A stretch of DNA of 64,000 nt. Source: Leptidea sinapis. Lineage: Eukaryota > Arthropoda > Insecta > Lepidoptera > Pieridae. Where the stretch lies: positions 2,976,001-3,040,000 of the forward strand of contig NC_066272.1 of NCBI RefSeq assembly GCF_905404315.1, written 5' to 3'. The notes under the pieces were generated by a model that was not told the origin of the DNA, searched no databases, and saw only the letters and a program-made list of their open reading frames with translations. Position 1 is the first letter of the stretch. Every line of letters begins with the position of its first letter. The position numbers and the translations under genes are program-made. Positions 46,721-56,235 of the stretch are shown here, piece by piece.

Positions 46721-46892
46721 AGAATAGAATAGAATAGAATAAAAAATTATTGATAACAAAAACCACCACCACACAATTATTAAAATGATACAAACCAAAA
46801 TAAGTAATAATTTCTTTGAACTAACAAATAAAACAAATTAAATAATACAATTTATAGCTTAAAACGAAAAAGGTACTGTGCGGCAGTGAATG

Positions 46893-47283
46893 TCACCAAA
46901 ATGGAGCTAACTCAGTAAAAGTGCAGTTTTCAGTAGTTTTTATTTTGAAATTTTGAATGGTATTACTAAGTTGAAGTGGAGGTGGCAAATCATTCCAGCA
47001 CTTGGTGGCTTGATATCTAAAACTTCCCCGAAACGCAGCAGTTCGGTGGCTAGGAATAGCTAATATACGAAAAGCTGACCTCGTATCCATATTCAAAGCT
47101 TTATGCTGTCCAAGCCATTCTAACTTCTGATATAAGTATGCTGGTGTTTTCCAAGCAATTATGCCAAAGAGTAACACAGCAAGGTGTAAATGTCTTCTTC
47201 CGTCCATCTTGAGTACTTTTGCCTCTTTGAGATATGGTGTAACGTGACTACGGGGAGGAATATTCCAACAAAATCTAGCGCAC
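46893..47283 (-). pseudogene. RT C-terminal part of the split LINE
   Basis: The left-hand piece holds the last 130 or so codons. From the insertion point it reads a W-N-I-P-P-R-S-H segment typical of this LINE group, then MDGRRHLHLAVLLFG, ...FRYQATKCWNDLP and a stop at 46893. It is open throughout; its upstream half is 56232-58687. Confidence 0.8.
47280..47283 (+). repeat. target site duplication, left
   Basis: GCAC immediately before the 5' LTR matches GCAC at 56232-56235. Four bases is the size made by Gypsy-type integrases. Confidence 0.85.
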
Positions 47284-47358
47284 TGTTATACCTCAGTTAT
47301 GTAGGTATTAATGCTGACTTAATTGCTATTCCATCTCAACCAGCATTATTGAATCAGT

Positions 47359-47420
47359 TATATAAGCCCTAGCTGCGCGCGGGCAGCCAGTTCGTGCTCG
47401 CTTCTCATAAGTTACGGTTC
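47359..47420 (+). promoter_or_regulatory. LTR core promoter: TATA box, initiator, DPE
   Basis: TATATAA is at 47359-47365. CAGTT at 47388-47392 gives an A start (47389) 30 bases after the first T of the TATA box. GGTTC at 47416-47420 falls exactly at +28 to +32 and fits the arthropod DPE pattern RGWYV. The start site is predicted, not measured. Confidence 0.6.
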
Positions 47421-47498
47421 TGCCCAAGGGTCTCTAAAACTATTATTGTATAATCAAGTCTTCATATTCCTTATAATATATTATATTTCTTTGTGTTA

Positions 47499-47504
47499 AA
47501 TAAA
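47499..47504 (+). terminator. polyadenylation signal in LTR
   Basis: AATAAA lies about 110 bases after the predicted start. In the 3' LTR the same hexamer (56186-56191) would end the transcript. Confidence 0.65.
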
Positions 47505-47548
47505 TGTTTTTTTTAAAAAGCGAACTCAAAAGAGACCCATAACATTTT

Positions 47549-47566
47549 TGGTGGCAGCGGTGGGAT
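47549..47566 (+). other. primer binding site, tRNA-Leu type
   Basis: TGGTGGCAGCGGTGGGAT, four bases after the LTR, is complementary to the 3' end (ATCCCACCGCTGCCA + CCA-type) that I know from a tRNA-Leu isoacceptor. All 18 bases appear to pair. Confidence 0.75.
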
Positions 47567-47571
47567 ACGGA

Positions 47572-47875
47572 AATCCCCAGTGACCTTAAATTATTCATAA
47601 ACCAATAAAAATCATTACTCATAAAAGTGTGAATCTGTGATCGTGAAAAGTGTTATTCATCGTGTAATCAAAAAATCCCCAGTGATCTTAAACCCAATAA
47701 ATCAAAAATCGCTATTCATAAAACCGTGAACCTGTGATTGTGAAAAGTGTTATTCATTGTGTAATCAAAATCTCCAGTAATCTTAAATCATATACAATCC
47801 AATAAATCAAAAAGTCTCTATCCACAAAATCGTGAACCTGTGATCGTGCAGTGTCGTTCATCGTGCAACTTGCAA
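47572..47875 (+). repeat. three tandem repeats of about 100 bp in the untranslated leader
   Basis: Imperfect copies begin at 47572, 47674 and about 47769. Each holds 'aatc(c/t)ccagt-a-cttaaa', a 'ccaataaa' block, 'gtgaacctgtgatcgtg' (varied) and 'gttcatcgtg'. The stretch from 47545 to 47934 contains no ATG at all. Repeated leaders in Gypsy-group elements can act as insulators or in translation; which of these applies here is unknown. Confidence 0.8.
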
Positions 47876-47934
47876 CACAATCGTCGTGAAGGACTGAAGA
47901 GTCAGCATTTCGGGAATCACGTCTTATCGCATCA

Positions 47935-47973
47935 ATGCTCGAGGCATTCGCCGTATTAGCCGCCTTATCGTAA
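47935..47973 (+). CDS. short hydrophobic upstream ORF ending at a splice donor (candidate env exon 1)
   Basis: The ATG at 47935 is the first after a 390-base ATG-free leader. It opens 12 codons, rich in Ala, Leu, Val and Phe, before TAA at 47971. That stop overlaps a consensus donor, ATC|GTAAGT, at 47970. Unspliced RNA would carry it as a small upstream ORF before gag. If the donor is used, the exon ends after two bases of codon 12 and the hydrophobic stretch could become the start of a signal peptide on env (acceptor at 54092). The pairing is inferred from phase and sequence only. Confidence 0.55.
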   Translation: MLEAFAVLAALS

Positions 47974-47975
47974 GT
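47970..47975 (+). promoter_or_regulatory. splice donor for env subgenomic RNA (predicted)
   Basis: GTAAGT is a full match to the 5' splice-site consensus and lies between the leader and gag, where errantiviruses have their donor. Confidence 0.6.
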
Positions 47976-48129
47976 CTTTTGTCATTGTTTTGTCTAGAGC
48001 TGTTTATTAGGGTCCCTCCAGACTATTTGTTAAAATTATTATAATCAATTAGTTTGTTAATTATTTTACAAGATCTTATATATTTTATGTCAAGCATCAT
48101 TACACCTGCGACGTGTCGCGTGACGTAAT

Positions 48130-49173
48130 ATGCCCAAAGTCTCCAAGGTTGAAGATACTAAATTAAATATTAACATCCCCGAAGTGGACGAGGCCTCCAC
48201 CGATCTAACTAAATCACCAATACATTCGCCAAGAATCACTAGAGCCACTCTCGCAGCAACAGTCATGGCTGAATTAGACCTAAATACCCTATTTAAATTT
48301 ATTAAACCTTACGACGGCAGCCGAGAATCAGTCAATTCATTTATAATTAATTCTAATAACGCATATGAGCTAGCTTCCGACTCACAAAGACCAGTTCTTT
48401 TTAAATATATTCTTAGCCAGTTGCATGGAAAGGCAGAAATTGCTTGCTCTATAAAGGAATTCACATCCTGGGATCAACTCAGAGAATTTCTTAAAACCCA
48501 GTTTTGTGAACGCAAACATTATTCACATCTTCTTACGGACTTACAAGAAAGTAGGCAAAACCCACAGGAAAACGTTAGCCAGTATTCGCTTCGAGTGGAA
48601 ACTTGCCTCTCACAATTATTAACCGAAATTTCCTTGTCTAACACTAAAGCTAAAGAGTTACCTGGTCGTACAGCCGCTATGGAGGATCTTGCCCTCCACC
48701 ATTTCCTTATGGGCCTTCAACCACGGGTCTCGAACATTGTGAGATGCAGGTCGCCTAAGAATCTTAACGAGGCCATAAACCTCGCGATATCTGAAGAGAG
48801 AATTCAACAAAGTATTTTCAAGAGAAATCCTAATAATGAGCACAAACCAAAACCTTTGAATCAGTATCGGCAACCACAAAGGTCACCAAATCCAAACACC
48901 AATTCACAGCCTTCAACTTCTAATTTTCGGGGATCAACAATCCCATCATCAAGTATCATTTGCCGATACTGTAAAATACCGGGTCACGATATATCAGTGT
49001 GTCGGAAACGCGACTATAACAATCGTTTCCGTAACCAACAAAATACCTTTCAGAAACAAGGGCCTCTCAGACCACCCTCACGTGTCAATTTCCTTCAAAA
49101 CACATCTAGTGAAGCCTATGGCCAAGACGAGGTTGATGATGCTCAACCCGGTCAAGGTCAGGATTTAAACTAA
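48130..49173 (+). CDS. gag: gag polyprotein
   Basis: This intact 347-residue structural protein forms the particle and binds genomic RNA. Residues about 50-230 carry the retrotransposon gag fold (LFKFIKPYDGSRESVNSF, then ...LREFLKTQF, HHFLMGLQPRVSNIV). Residues about 235-275 are rich in Pro, Asn, Gln and Ser, and a CCHC zinc knuckle follows at 278-291 (CRYCKIPGHDISVC). The ATG at 48130 is the first in this frame; a 13-codon upstream ORF from about 48086 ends one base before it. The stop at 49171 follows directly on a TTTAAAC slip site, so pol is probably made by -1 frameshifting. There are no stops or shifts within gag, unlike pol and env. Confidence 0.9.
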   Translation: MPKVSKVEDTKLNINIPEVDEASTDLTKSPIHSPRITRATLAATVMAELDLNTLFKFIKPYDGSRESVNSFIINSNNAYELASDSQRPVLFKYILSQLHGKAEIACSIKEFTSWDQLREFLKTQFCERKHYSHLLTDLQESRQNPQENVSQYSLRVETCLSQLLTEISLSNTKAKELPGRTAAMEDLALHHFLMGLQPRVSNIVRCRSPKNLNEAINLAISEERIQQSIFKRNPNNEHKPKPLNQYRQPQRSPNPNTNSQPSTSNFRGSTIPSSSIICRYCKIPGHDISVCRKRDYNNRFRNQQNTFQKQGPLRPPSRVNFLQNTSSEAYGQDEVDDAQPGQGQDLN

Positions 49174-49205
49174 GGCCTGGCCCGCGCTTGTGCCGTCCGG
49201 GCCGG
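49164..49205 (+). promoter_or_regulatory. -1 ribosomal frameshift signal at gag/pol junction
   Basis: TTTAAAC (49164-49170) is in the phase T-TTA-AAC relative to gag and is followed at once by the gag TAA. Six bases later CTGGCCCG (49177-49184) pairs with CGGGCCGG (49198-49205): 8 pairs, one G-T, loop 13. pol is open in the -1 frame from here. Slip site, 6-base spacer and GC-rich stem are the standard arrangement. Confidence 0.8.
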
Positions 49206-52200
49206 AGATCTTCCAAAATCGACACAACACTCAAAATTCACAAATTCCTACCACGTACTAACCGACAGGGTAGCCAGCCCCAAACCGACAGTACTATTCA
49301 CCTTAAATCCAACACTAACCGACAGGGTAACCAGCCCCAAACTGACAGTGTTACTACCATCTTACCATGTACTAACCGACAGGGTAGCCAGCCCCAAACT
49401 GACAGTACTACTCACCTTAAATCCAACACTAACCGACAGGGTAACCAGCCCCAAACTGACAGTGTTACTACCATCTTACCATGTACTAACCGACAGGGTA
49501 GCCAGCCCCAAACTGACAGTACTACTCACCTTAAATCCAACACTAACCGACAGGGTAACCAGCCCCAAACTGATAGTGTTACTACCATCTTACCATGTAC
49601 TAACCGACAGGGTAGCCAGCCCCAAACTGACAGTACTACTCACCTTAAATCCAACACTAACCGACAGGGTAACCAGCCCCAAACTGACAGTGTTACTACT
49701 ATCTTACCATGTACTAACCGACAGGGTAACCAGCCCCAAATTGACAGTACTATTCACCCTAAAACCAACATCAACCAACAGGGTAGCCAGCCCCAAACCG
49801 ACGATGTCTCCAATTTCATGTCTAGCCCAAATCAAGGAAACACTCACAATCAAAATATTTACGAAGTAAATATAGACACAACTAAAAGGTTGTTACCACA
49901 CGTTCTTTTAAACACGCAAGTTTCACATGTTCCCCTTACGCTCTTAGTTGACTCAGGATCAGCTATATCACTAATAAAACAGTCCAGTATATTATATAAA
50001 CAACATCTAAAACGGGAATCGATTAATATTAAAGGAATTGATCCAGGTGAGGAAACTACACCAACACTTGGCCATTTTGGTCTAAAATTACAGCTGGCCG
50101 AAAAGAAAACGATTTGTCATAGGTTTCATGTCATATCGAATATAAATTTACCATATGATGGCATTATAGGTACCGACCTCCTTACATCATTCAGCTGTAA
50201 CATCGACTATGACACAGACATTTTGAAAATAGGTAATTTTAAAATACCACTTCATTTTTATGATCCATACTATGTAATTCCACCTCGTACAGAGACTGTG
50301 ATCGAGTGTTCAATTCAAAACACTGACCTTAAAGAAGGCCTAATCCTGGATCAACATCTTTCCCATAACCTACTTCTATCCAACTGCATAGTAAGAGTCA
50401 AAGATAACAAACGTGTTAACGTAACGGTCGCAAACATATCGGAATCCCCTATAACCATTAATCCAAACTTGAAACTTAATCTTGAACCCCTATATCCCTC
50501 AGCCTTGCAAATTAACAGTACCTTTACCGAGCTCGTTGACCGAACTACAGAAGTAATAAACTCTTTAAGGACTGGTCATTTAAATCATGAGGAATCCCAA
50601 GCTCTAATTGAACTCTGCTCACAGTACTCCGACATATTCCATCTACCCAATGATTAGCTCACTTATACTACTGCACTTAATCATCGAATCAAAACGAGCT
50701 CCGATGTTCCAGTTCACACAAAATCATATAGGTTCCCTGAATGTCATAAGAAGGAAGTCGAAACCCAAATTGATAAAATGCTTAACCAAAATATTATAAA
50801 ACCATCATCATCACCCTGGAGCTCACCGATCTGGATCGTACCTAAAAAGGCCGATTCCCAGGGGCAACGCAAATGGAGAATTGTAATTGATTATAGGAAA
50901 CTAAACGACATTACAATTGGGGAAACATATCCAATTCCCCAAATTTCAGAAATCCTGGACCAGTTAGGGAAAAGTAAGTACTTTACTACTCTCGACTTGG
51001 CTTCGGGCTTTCATCAGATCCTCATTTCCCCAGATGACGCACCCAAAACAGCCTTTTCAGTGCCTCAGGGCCATTTTCAATTTTCTAGGATGCCATTCGG
51101 CCTTAAAAATGCGCCTTCAACTTTCCAAAAATTGATGAATAATTGTCTCTTTGGTCTCCAAGGTACTAGATGCTTCGTATACCTGGATGATATAGTTATC
51201 TACTCTTATGATCTAGCTTCACATATAAAAAACCTCACATCTGTTTTTGATAGACTCCGAAATTTCAATTTAAAATTACAACCTGAAAAATGTGAGTTTC
51301 TCCGTAAAGAAGTTGCCTATTTGGGGCACATCATTAGTGAAGAAGGCGTTAAACCGAATCCCGAAAAGACTAGATCAGTCTCCGAATTCCCAACTCCAAA
51401 ATCCCCCAGGGATATAAAATCCTTTCTTGGGTTAGTATCGTATTACCGAAGGTTCATTCCCGATTTCGCTAAATTAGCCAAACCACTAACTTCTCTCCTA
51501 AAAAAGGACACTTCTTTCAGCTGGAATAATGAACAGCAATTGGCTTTTGAGTCACTCAAAAACACTCACTTACTGCACCGATACTAGCTTACCCGGATTT
51601 CACAGAGCCATTTCTTTTAACTTGCGACGCCTCAAACTTTGCTATCTCTGCTATCCTATCCCAAGGTAACGTAGGACAGGACCGTCCAATTGCCTATGCA
51701 TCTCGTACACTTAATAAAGCAGAGTGTAATTATAGTGTCTCCGAGAAGGAGTGTCTAGCCATAATTTTTGGCACAAAAGTCTTTAGACCGTAGCTGTATG
51801 GTCATCGTTTCAAAATTTTAACCGACCATAAACCACTACAATGGCTATTTAATTGTAAAGATCCGGGATCTAGACTCATTCGTTGGCGACTAAAACTCGA
51901 AGAATTCGAGTACGATATTCAGTATAAAAAAGGCAGAACCAATTCCAATGCAGACGCTCTCTCTCGTTTTCCTGTGAATCCAATTCAATCGACAAACCCC
52001 ACAATAACTAACCCGAACGCCGAACAAAGATCACAAAATCTCGATAGAGATTTAATGGACCTACTCATCTCTCCACCCTCATTTAATCCTGAGGAAGATT
52101 TATTAAATCCACCTTCCAATATTCCTGACACCTTAAGGGATGAAATTGAATACGAATTAATTGACTTACCTCTTCAAAACTTAACTGACTTACCTCAACA

Positions 52201-53868
52201 AGAATCAGCTGACTTACCCCAATTAAACTTAGACGATCTACCCGACTGTTTGATAGAACAAAGTACACCTGAAGTCCAGGCACACGATCCTATACCATCC
52301 ACTAGTACATCCCCGGATGTGCCAATTGACGATTACTCAACTTTCCTAAAATCAATATTAAATAAGGATAAGACCTTCGACACCTGTATCGAAGAACGCA
52401 ATGAAAGTTTGTTGCAAAGCCCATCAAAAATAATCCTAATCCCCACTTCAATTGACTTGGATGAATCAAACCCGTATCCCAGAAATCCTAGGCAACTCAG
52501 AAAATTCCGATACTATTACTAGCAGTGAAAAGGAACTATTCAACTTTATAAAAATAAATAACGGCAACAAAATATATTACCTCTTATTCACCAGAGTTCA
52601 TCACTTTGATAATGCTACATATCCTGAAATCTATGAAACATTTAAACATATTAGAAACGAATTACTAGTAATTGAAAATATCTCCGAAATTAGCATTTCT
52701 GATTTGAAAAACCCATTTGAAAAACATTCTTTTATTAAAATCTATAATATGTTGAGTTATTTATTCCATGAAACAAACATAAAAATAGTTATCTATCATA
52801 ATAATATTATATATCCTTCCCCATCCGAAATAAAGAAAATTATGTATGAAAACCACGACATCCCCGCGGCAGGTCATTTGGGATCCGTCCGTATGCTCAA
52901 TAGGATTAAAGAAACGTACTATTGGAAAGGTATGCGTAGTGACATCGAAACATATGTCAAGCAATGTAAATCATTTCAGGAAAATAAAGCTTTAAGGAAA
53001 ATAAATAGAGCCCCAATGCAGATCACAAGCACTTCAACTGCTCCATTCCAACGCATATCTCTCGATGTCGTAGGTCCACTGCCTGAGGCTGGCACTGCAA
53101 GGTTAAAGTATATCCTCACTGTCCAAGATGACCTCACGAAGTTCTCTTCTGCATATCCCATGCGGAGTACCACAGCCGAAGAAACAAGCGAATGCTTGTT
53201 ACACTTCATATCTATATTTGGTATACCCAAGATGATTCTCACTGATCAGGGTACCAATGTCAGACCTATTCAAAAGGACATGTGAGTTCCTTAAAATAAA
53301 AAAATTATGGTCTTCACCTTACCACCCTCAGACTCAAGGTGCTCTTGAACGAAGTCACTCAACCTTAAAAGAATACCTAAAATCATACATAAATAACGAA
53401 CAGACAAATTGGCCCCGATACGTTTATACAGCCATGCTCGCGTACAACACATCCGTACACTCCACGACGCATTATTCACCATTTGAGTTAATGTTTGGCT
53501 GTAAGCCATTCATCCCTAACTCAATTTATAATGACGCCCCAGGAGCTACATACCCAGACTATGTCCGCATGCTCCAAAATCGCCTCAAGCACTCACGTGA
53601 TAAAGCGTTAGAGTTTATAAGGAGTTCAAAAGAGTCATCTAAAACCTACTACGACTCTCACACTCGTCCGGTCCAATATAAAAGTGGTCAATACGTCTAC
53701 TTGAAAAATCACCTTAGACTCAGACGGGCACTCTCCCCGGTGTGGAAGGGCCCTTACAAAATAGTTAAAGTAAACGGAAATAACACTCTCACATTACTCA
53801 TCAACCGGCGTCATGTTACACACCATGTAGATCAAGTGAAACCGGCAAATGTCGAACTTGACCCGTAG
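49171..53868 (+). pseudogene. pol: pol polyprotein (PR-RT-RNaseH-IN), interrupted
   Basis: In the -1 frame after gag come a repeat linker (49257-49826), the protease (LLVDSGSAISLI, Asp at 49950; later DGIIGTDLL) and the RT (WRIVIDYRKLND, FTTLDLASGFHQI, YLDD at 51180-51191, FLGLVSYYRRFIPDF). RNase H (LTCDASNFAIS, DHKPLQW, NADALSRF) and a Leu-Pro-Asp-rich linker follow, then the integrase (zinc motif near 52850-52985, DVVGPLP, LTDQGTN, PYHPQTQGALERSH, and a GPY/F end, SPVWKGPYKIV). Breaks: TAG at 50655 between PR and RT; a 2-base gain or its equivalent near 51562-51572; TAG at 51791 in RNase H; a 1-base gain near 52478; a loss of about 5 bases at 53257, just after the second catalytic Asp. The fourth zinc ligand of IN reads Phe instead of Cys. 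Such an enzyme set could not work from this copy. Confidence 0.9.
49257..49826 (+). repeat. ten 57-bp coding repeats at the start of pol
   Basis: Each half-unit encodes 19 residues built on TNRQG(S/N)QPQTDS plus seven variable residues. Two alternating types (ending THLKSN and VTTILPC) make a 114-bp higher-order unit present about five times, the last one diverged. Units 2 to 4 are almost identical at the base level. The unit length is a multiple of three, so a second frame also stays open (49348-49869), which is a by-product. Confidence 0.9.
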
Positions 53869-54086
53869 TGTAAGGATTACATAGTTGCATTATTTAAAAT
53901 TAATCATATACTCACTATTATAATTTGTTTTTGTTTCTTTTTATTAGATACGATATTCACCTTTACCTAATCATACCGTTAGGAATAAGAAACACAAGTT
54001 AGCCTGTAGGTTTATTAGAATAATGTTTTATGTTTAAAATAATTACTAGTATACACCCATTACATTAAGTATATATATAATATAAT

Positions 54087-54092
54087 TTACAG
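54087..54092 (+). promoter_or_regulatory. splice acceptor for env RNA (predicted)
   Basis: TTTACAG precedes 54093 in a T/A-rich stretch. Joined to the donor at 47970 it keeps the env frame. A second possible acceptor with a better pyrimidine tract (AG at 53946-53947) would lead into a stop after about 19 codons, so I prefer 54092. Confidence 0.5.
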
Positions 54093-55922
54093 AATACCAT
54101 GTCAGGCTCGAAACCAACAAGACTATTACAAACAACAGATAGATTCAAGCCCCGAACTTTATTTCGACTATCTTGGTTACCTGAAAATCAACAGCGGACA
54201 ACTAAACGTCATAATGCCGTTTGACTTATCCCATTTCAACTCACATATTGAAAACATAAACTCAGCCCTGACCATAGCTCAAGATTTATGTAAAAAGACT
54301 GGACTGGCTCAAGTCGAAATAAGCTGTCATAATATGATAAGTCCTTTGGTTGCGCGATATTCAGATATGTATAAGGAATTTTCGTCCATTTCACATTTAT
54401 TAGAGAAAAGATCAAAACGAGCTTTGATAGGTGGAGCAGGAACAATAATTAAACAAATATTCGGAAACTTAGATGAAACCGACGGTCTCCGGTTTAATGA
54501 TGCCATTACTTCTCTACATGAAAATCAAATTAAATTAAGCCAATTTTGAAACTGATGAAAAACAATATTTTATTAACTACATCAACAATCTCATCATATA
54601 ATGATACAGTAAACAAAATAAGGGTCAATGAAATCAATTTAAATTAAGGCTATCGACAAACTCTCAATAAAACTAGCAAACGTCACTAATGCAACAAATC
54701 AAATGTTGTTACATTTTAATATGTATCAAATTCTTAATAATTTAGAAACCTCAATCTTAACTTTGTCATTCCAACTGGAAGATTTAACAAATGCAGTTCT
54801 ATTTGGCAACCAAAATATTCTGCATCCATCAGTAATTACCCCGCAACAATTATTCAAAGAGCTCGTCGATAACCATCAATATTTGCCTAGCGATCTGAAA
54901 TTACCTGTTAAATTAGATATAAGTTCCATTAATGTTATTGTAAATGTATCTAAGCTAATTTATCACTATACTAACAATAAGATATTTTTTATATTACAGA
55001 TACCTTTAGTCTCTATCACTGAATATGTTTTATTTCACAGTGTTGCTCTACCAACGCCACATAATTTAGATAAGCCCAATACTTTTAGTCTCTTATTACC
55101 CAGCTCTAAATACATAGCAATGACAAAAGACAAAACACATTATTGTACCTTAAATAATCTAGATATTTGTAAGAATATTGTCCCTGGAAACTTTATTTGT
55201 GATATAACAAACATTTACTCCTCAGGAATGAAACCCATTTGTGAAAGTGAATTTATGACGAAAGTGATAAGTGAAACACCCAAAAATTGTGAATACCAAT
55301 TTATTTACGGTCATTTAGATATTTGGAAATCCATAGAGAACAACAAATGGTTATTCATACAATCAGCATCGAACAAAGTTTCCATAGATTGTCGAAACTC
55401 AAAAATTTTCGAATTTGACATTTTAGGTACTCGGCATACTCACGCTAACCAGTAATTGTATTGGATATTGTAAAAGTACTACTTTAATTCCTAAGTATAA
55501 CTCGTTAAATGTTTCTGTACCCATTGGTTATCCAAGTTTTAATTTGTTAAGTGATAACTGTTGTAACATAACTAAATTTAATCAACTCAGTTATAATGTA
55601 TCCCCTATTGAACTACAGAACATAGATTTAGATGATTTTAAATTAAATAAACACATTTTCTTAAACCAACTTCAGAACATAGACAAAATTATAGAAAGTC
55701 CACACATTATTAAATACGGGATACATTATTCTGTTCACTATATTCATTTGTGTAATAATATTATTTTATGTTTCGTATAAATTTTATAAATGTGTAAGAC
55801 CTGGCAGCAGACCTAAAGTAACGATACCAAAAGTAATATTTAAAACAAAATCAGAAGATATAGAAAGTAATAATTGCGGACTTCACGAAATTCCATCACC
55901 TTCTATTAGAACGAAAATTTAA
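54093..55922 (+). pseudogene. env: env: F-like envelope glycoprotein, frameshifted (exon 2)
   Basis: This codes for a membrane fusion protein of the type shared by baculovirus F and insect errantivirus Env. From a predicted splice acceptor (AG at 54091-54092) the frame is open to 54549. A furin-type site RSKR (54409-54420) is followed by a glycine-rich, hydrophobic fusion-peptide-like stretch and the L-D-E-T-D-G-like segment typical of the family. Breaks follow: an extra T near 54545, further shifts between 54590 and 54703, another between 55455 and 55544, and one near 55740-55775 at the membrane-spanning region. The large middle piece (54703-55455) is Cys-containing ectodomain. A basic cytoplasmic tail can be read to a TAA at 55920-55922. 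The gene is not functional here. No restored sequence is given. Confidence 0.8.
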
Positions 55923-55959
55923 GATGATGTAACTTCGGATTCTCCCCGAAGTTCCTTCT

Positions 55960-55970
55960 AAGGGGGGAGG
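55960..55970 (+). other. polypurine tract
   Basis: AAGGGGGGAGG lies directly before the 3' LTR and would prime plus-strand synthesis. Confidence 0.9.
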
Positions 55971-56231
55971 TGTTATACCTCAGTTATGTAGGTATTAATG
56001 CTGACTTAATTGCTATTCCATCTCAACCAGCATTATTGAATCAGTTATATAAGCCCTAGCTGCGCGCGGGCAGCCAGTTCGTGCTCGCTTCTCATAAGTT
56101 ACGGTTCTGCCCAAGGGTCTCTAAAACTATTATTGTATAATCAAGTCTTCATATTCCTTATAATATATTATATTTCTTTGTGTTAAATAAATGTTTTTTT
56201 TAAAAAGCGAACTCAAAAGAGACCCATAACA
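55971..56231 (+). repeat. 3' LTR
   Basis: 261 bp, identical by eye to the 5' LTR. The GCAC duplication follows at 56232-56235. Confidence 0.95.
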
Positions 56232-56235
56232 GCAC
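56232..56235 (+). repeat. target site duplication, right
   Basis: GCAC, the partner of 47280-47283. Confidence 0.85.

Larger units (their letters stand above)
47284..47544 (+). repeat. 5' LTR
   Basis: The LTR is 261 bp, begins TGTTAT and ends ATAACA. It holds the promoter (TATATAA at 47359) and an AATAAA at 47499-47504. It is identical by eye to 55971-56231, including the run of eight T. Confidence 0.95.
47284..56231 (+). mobile_element. Gypsy/errantivirus-type LTR retroelement with env
   Basis: The element is 8,948 bp with 261-bp LTRs that I read as identical base for base, TG...CA ends with TGTTAT/ATAACA, a tRNA-Leu-type primer site, gag, pol in the order PR-RT-RH-IN, an F-like env and a polypurine tract. 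Gag is intact; pol has two stops and three frame breaks; env has several. Env content, IN placed last in pol and the 4-bp duplication place it with insect endogenous retroviruses. Their gag usually lacks the CCHC knuckle, which this one has. Confidence 0.95.

Noticed and set aside
47572..47875. A gypsy-style su(Hw) insulator
   Set aside because: The position is right, but I did not see the Drosophila binding-site core in the repeats, so only 'tandem leader repeat' is claimed.
49348..49869. A 173-codon frame overlapping the start of pol
   Set aside because: The repeat unit is a multiple of three, so a second frame stays open by periodicity. It lacks an own start context and continues no domain.
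53946..53947. Env splice acceptor at the stronger pyrimidine tract
   Set aside because: With the 47970 donor it leads to a stop after about 19 codons, whereas 54092 keeps the env frame.
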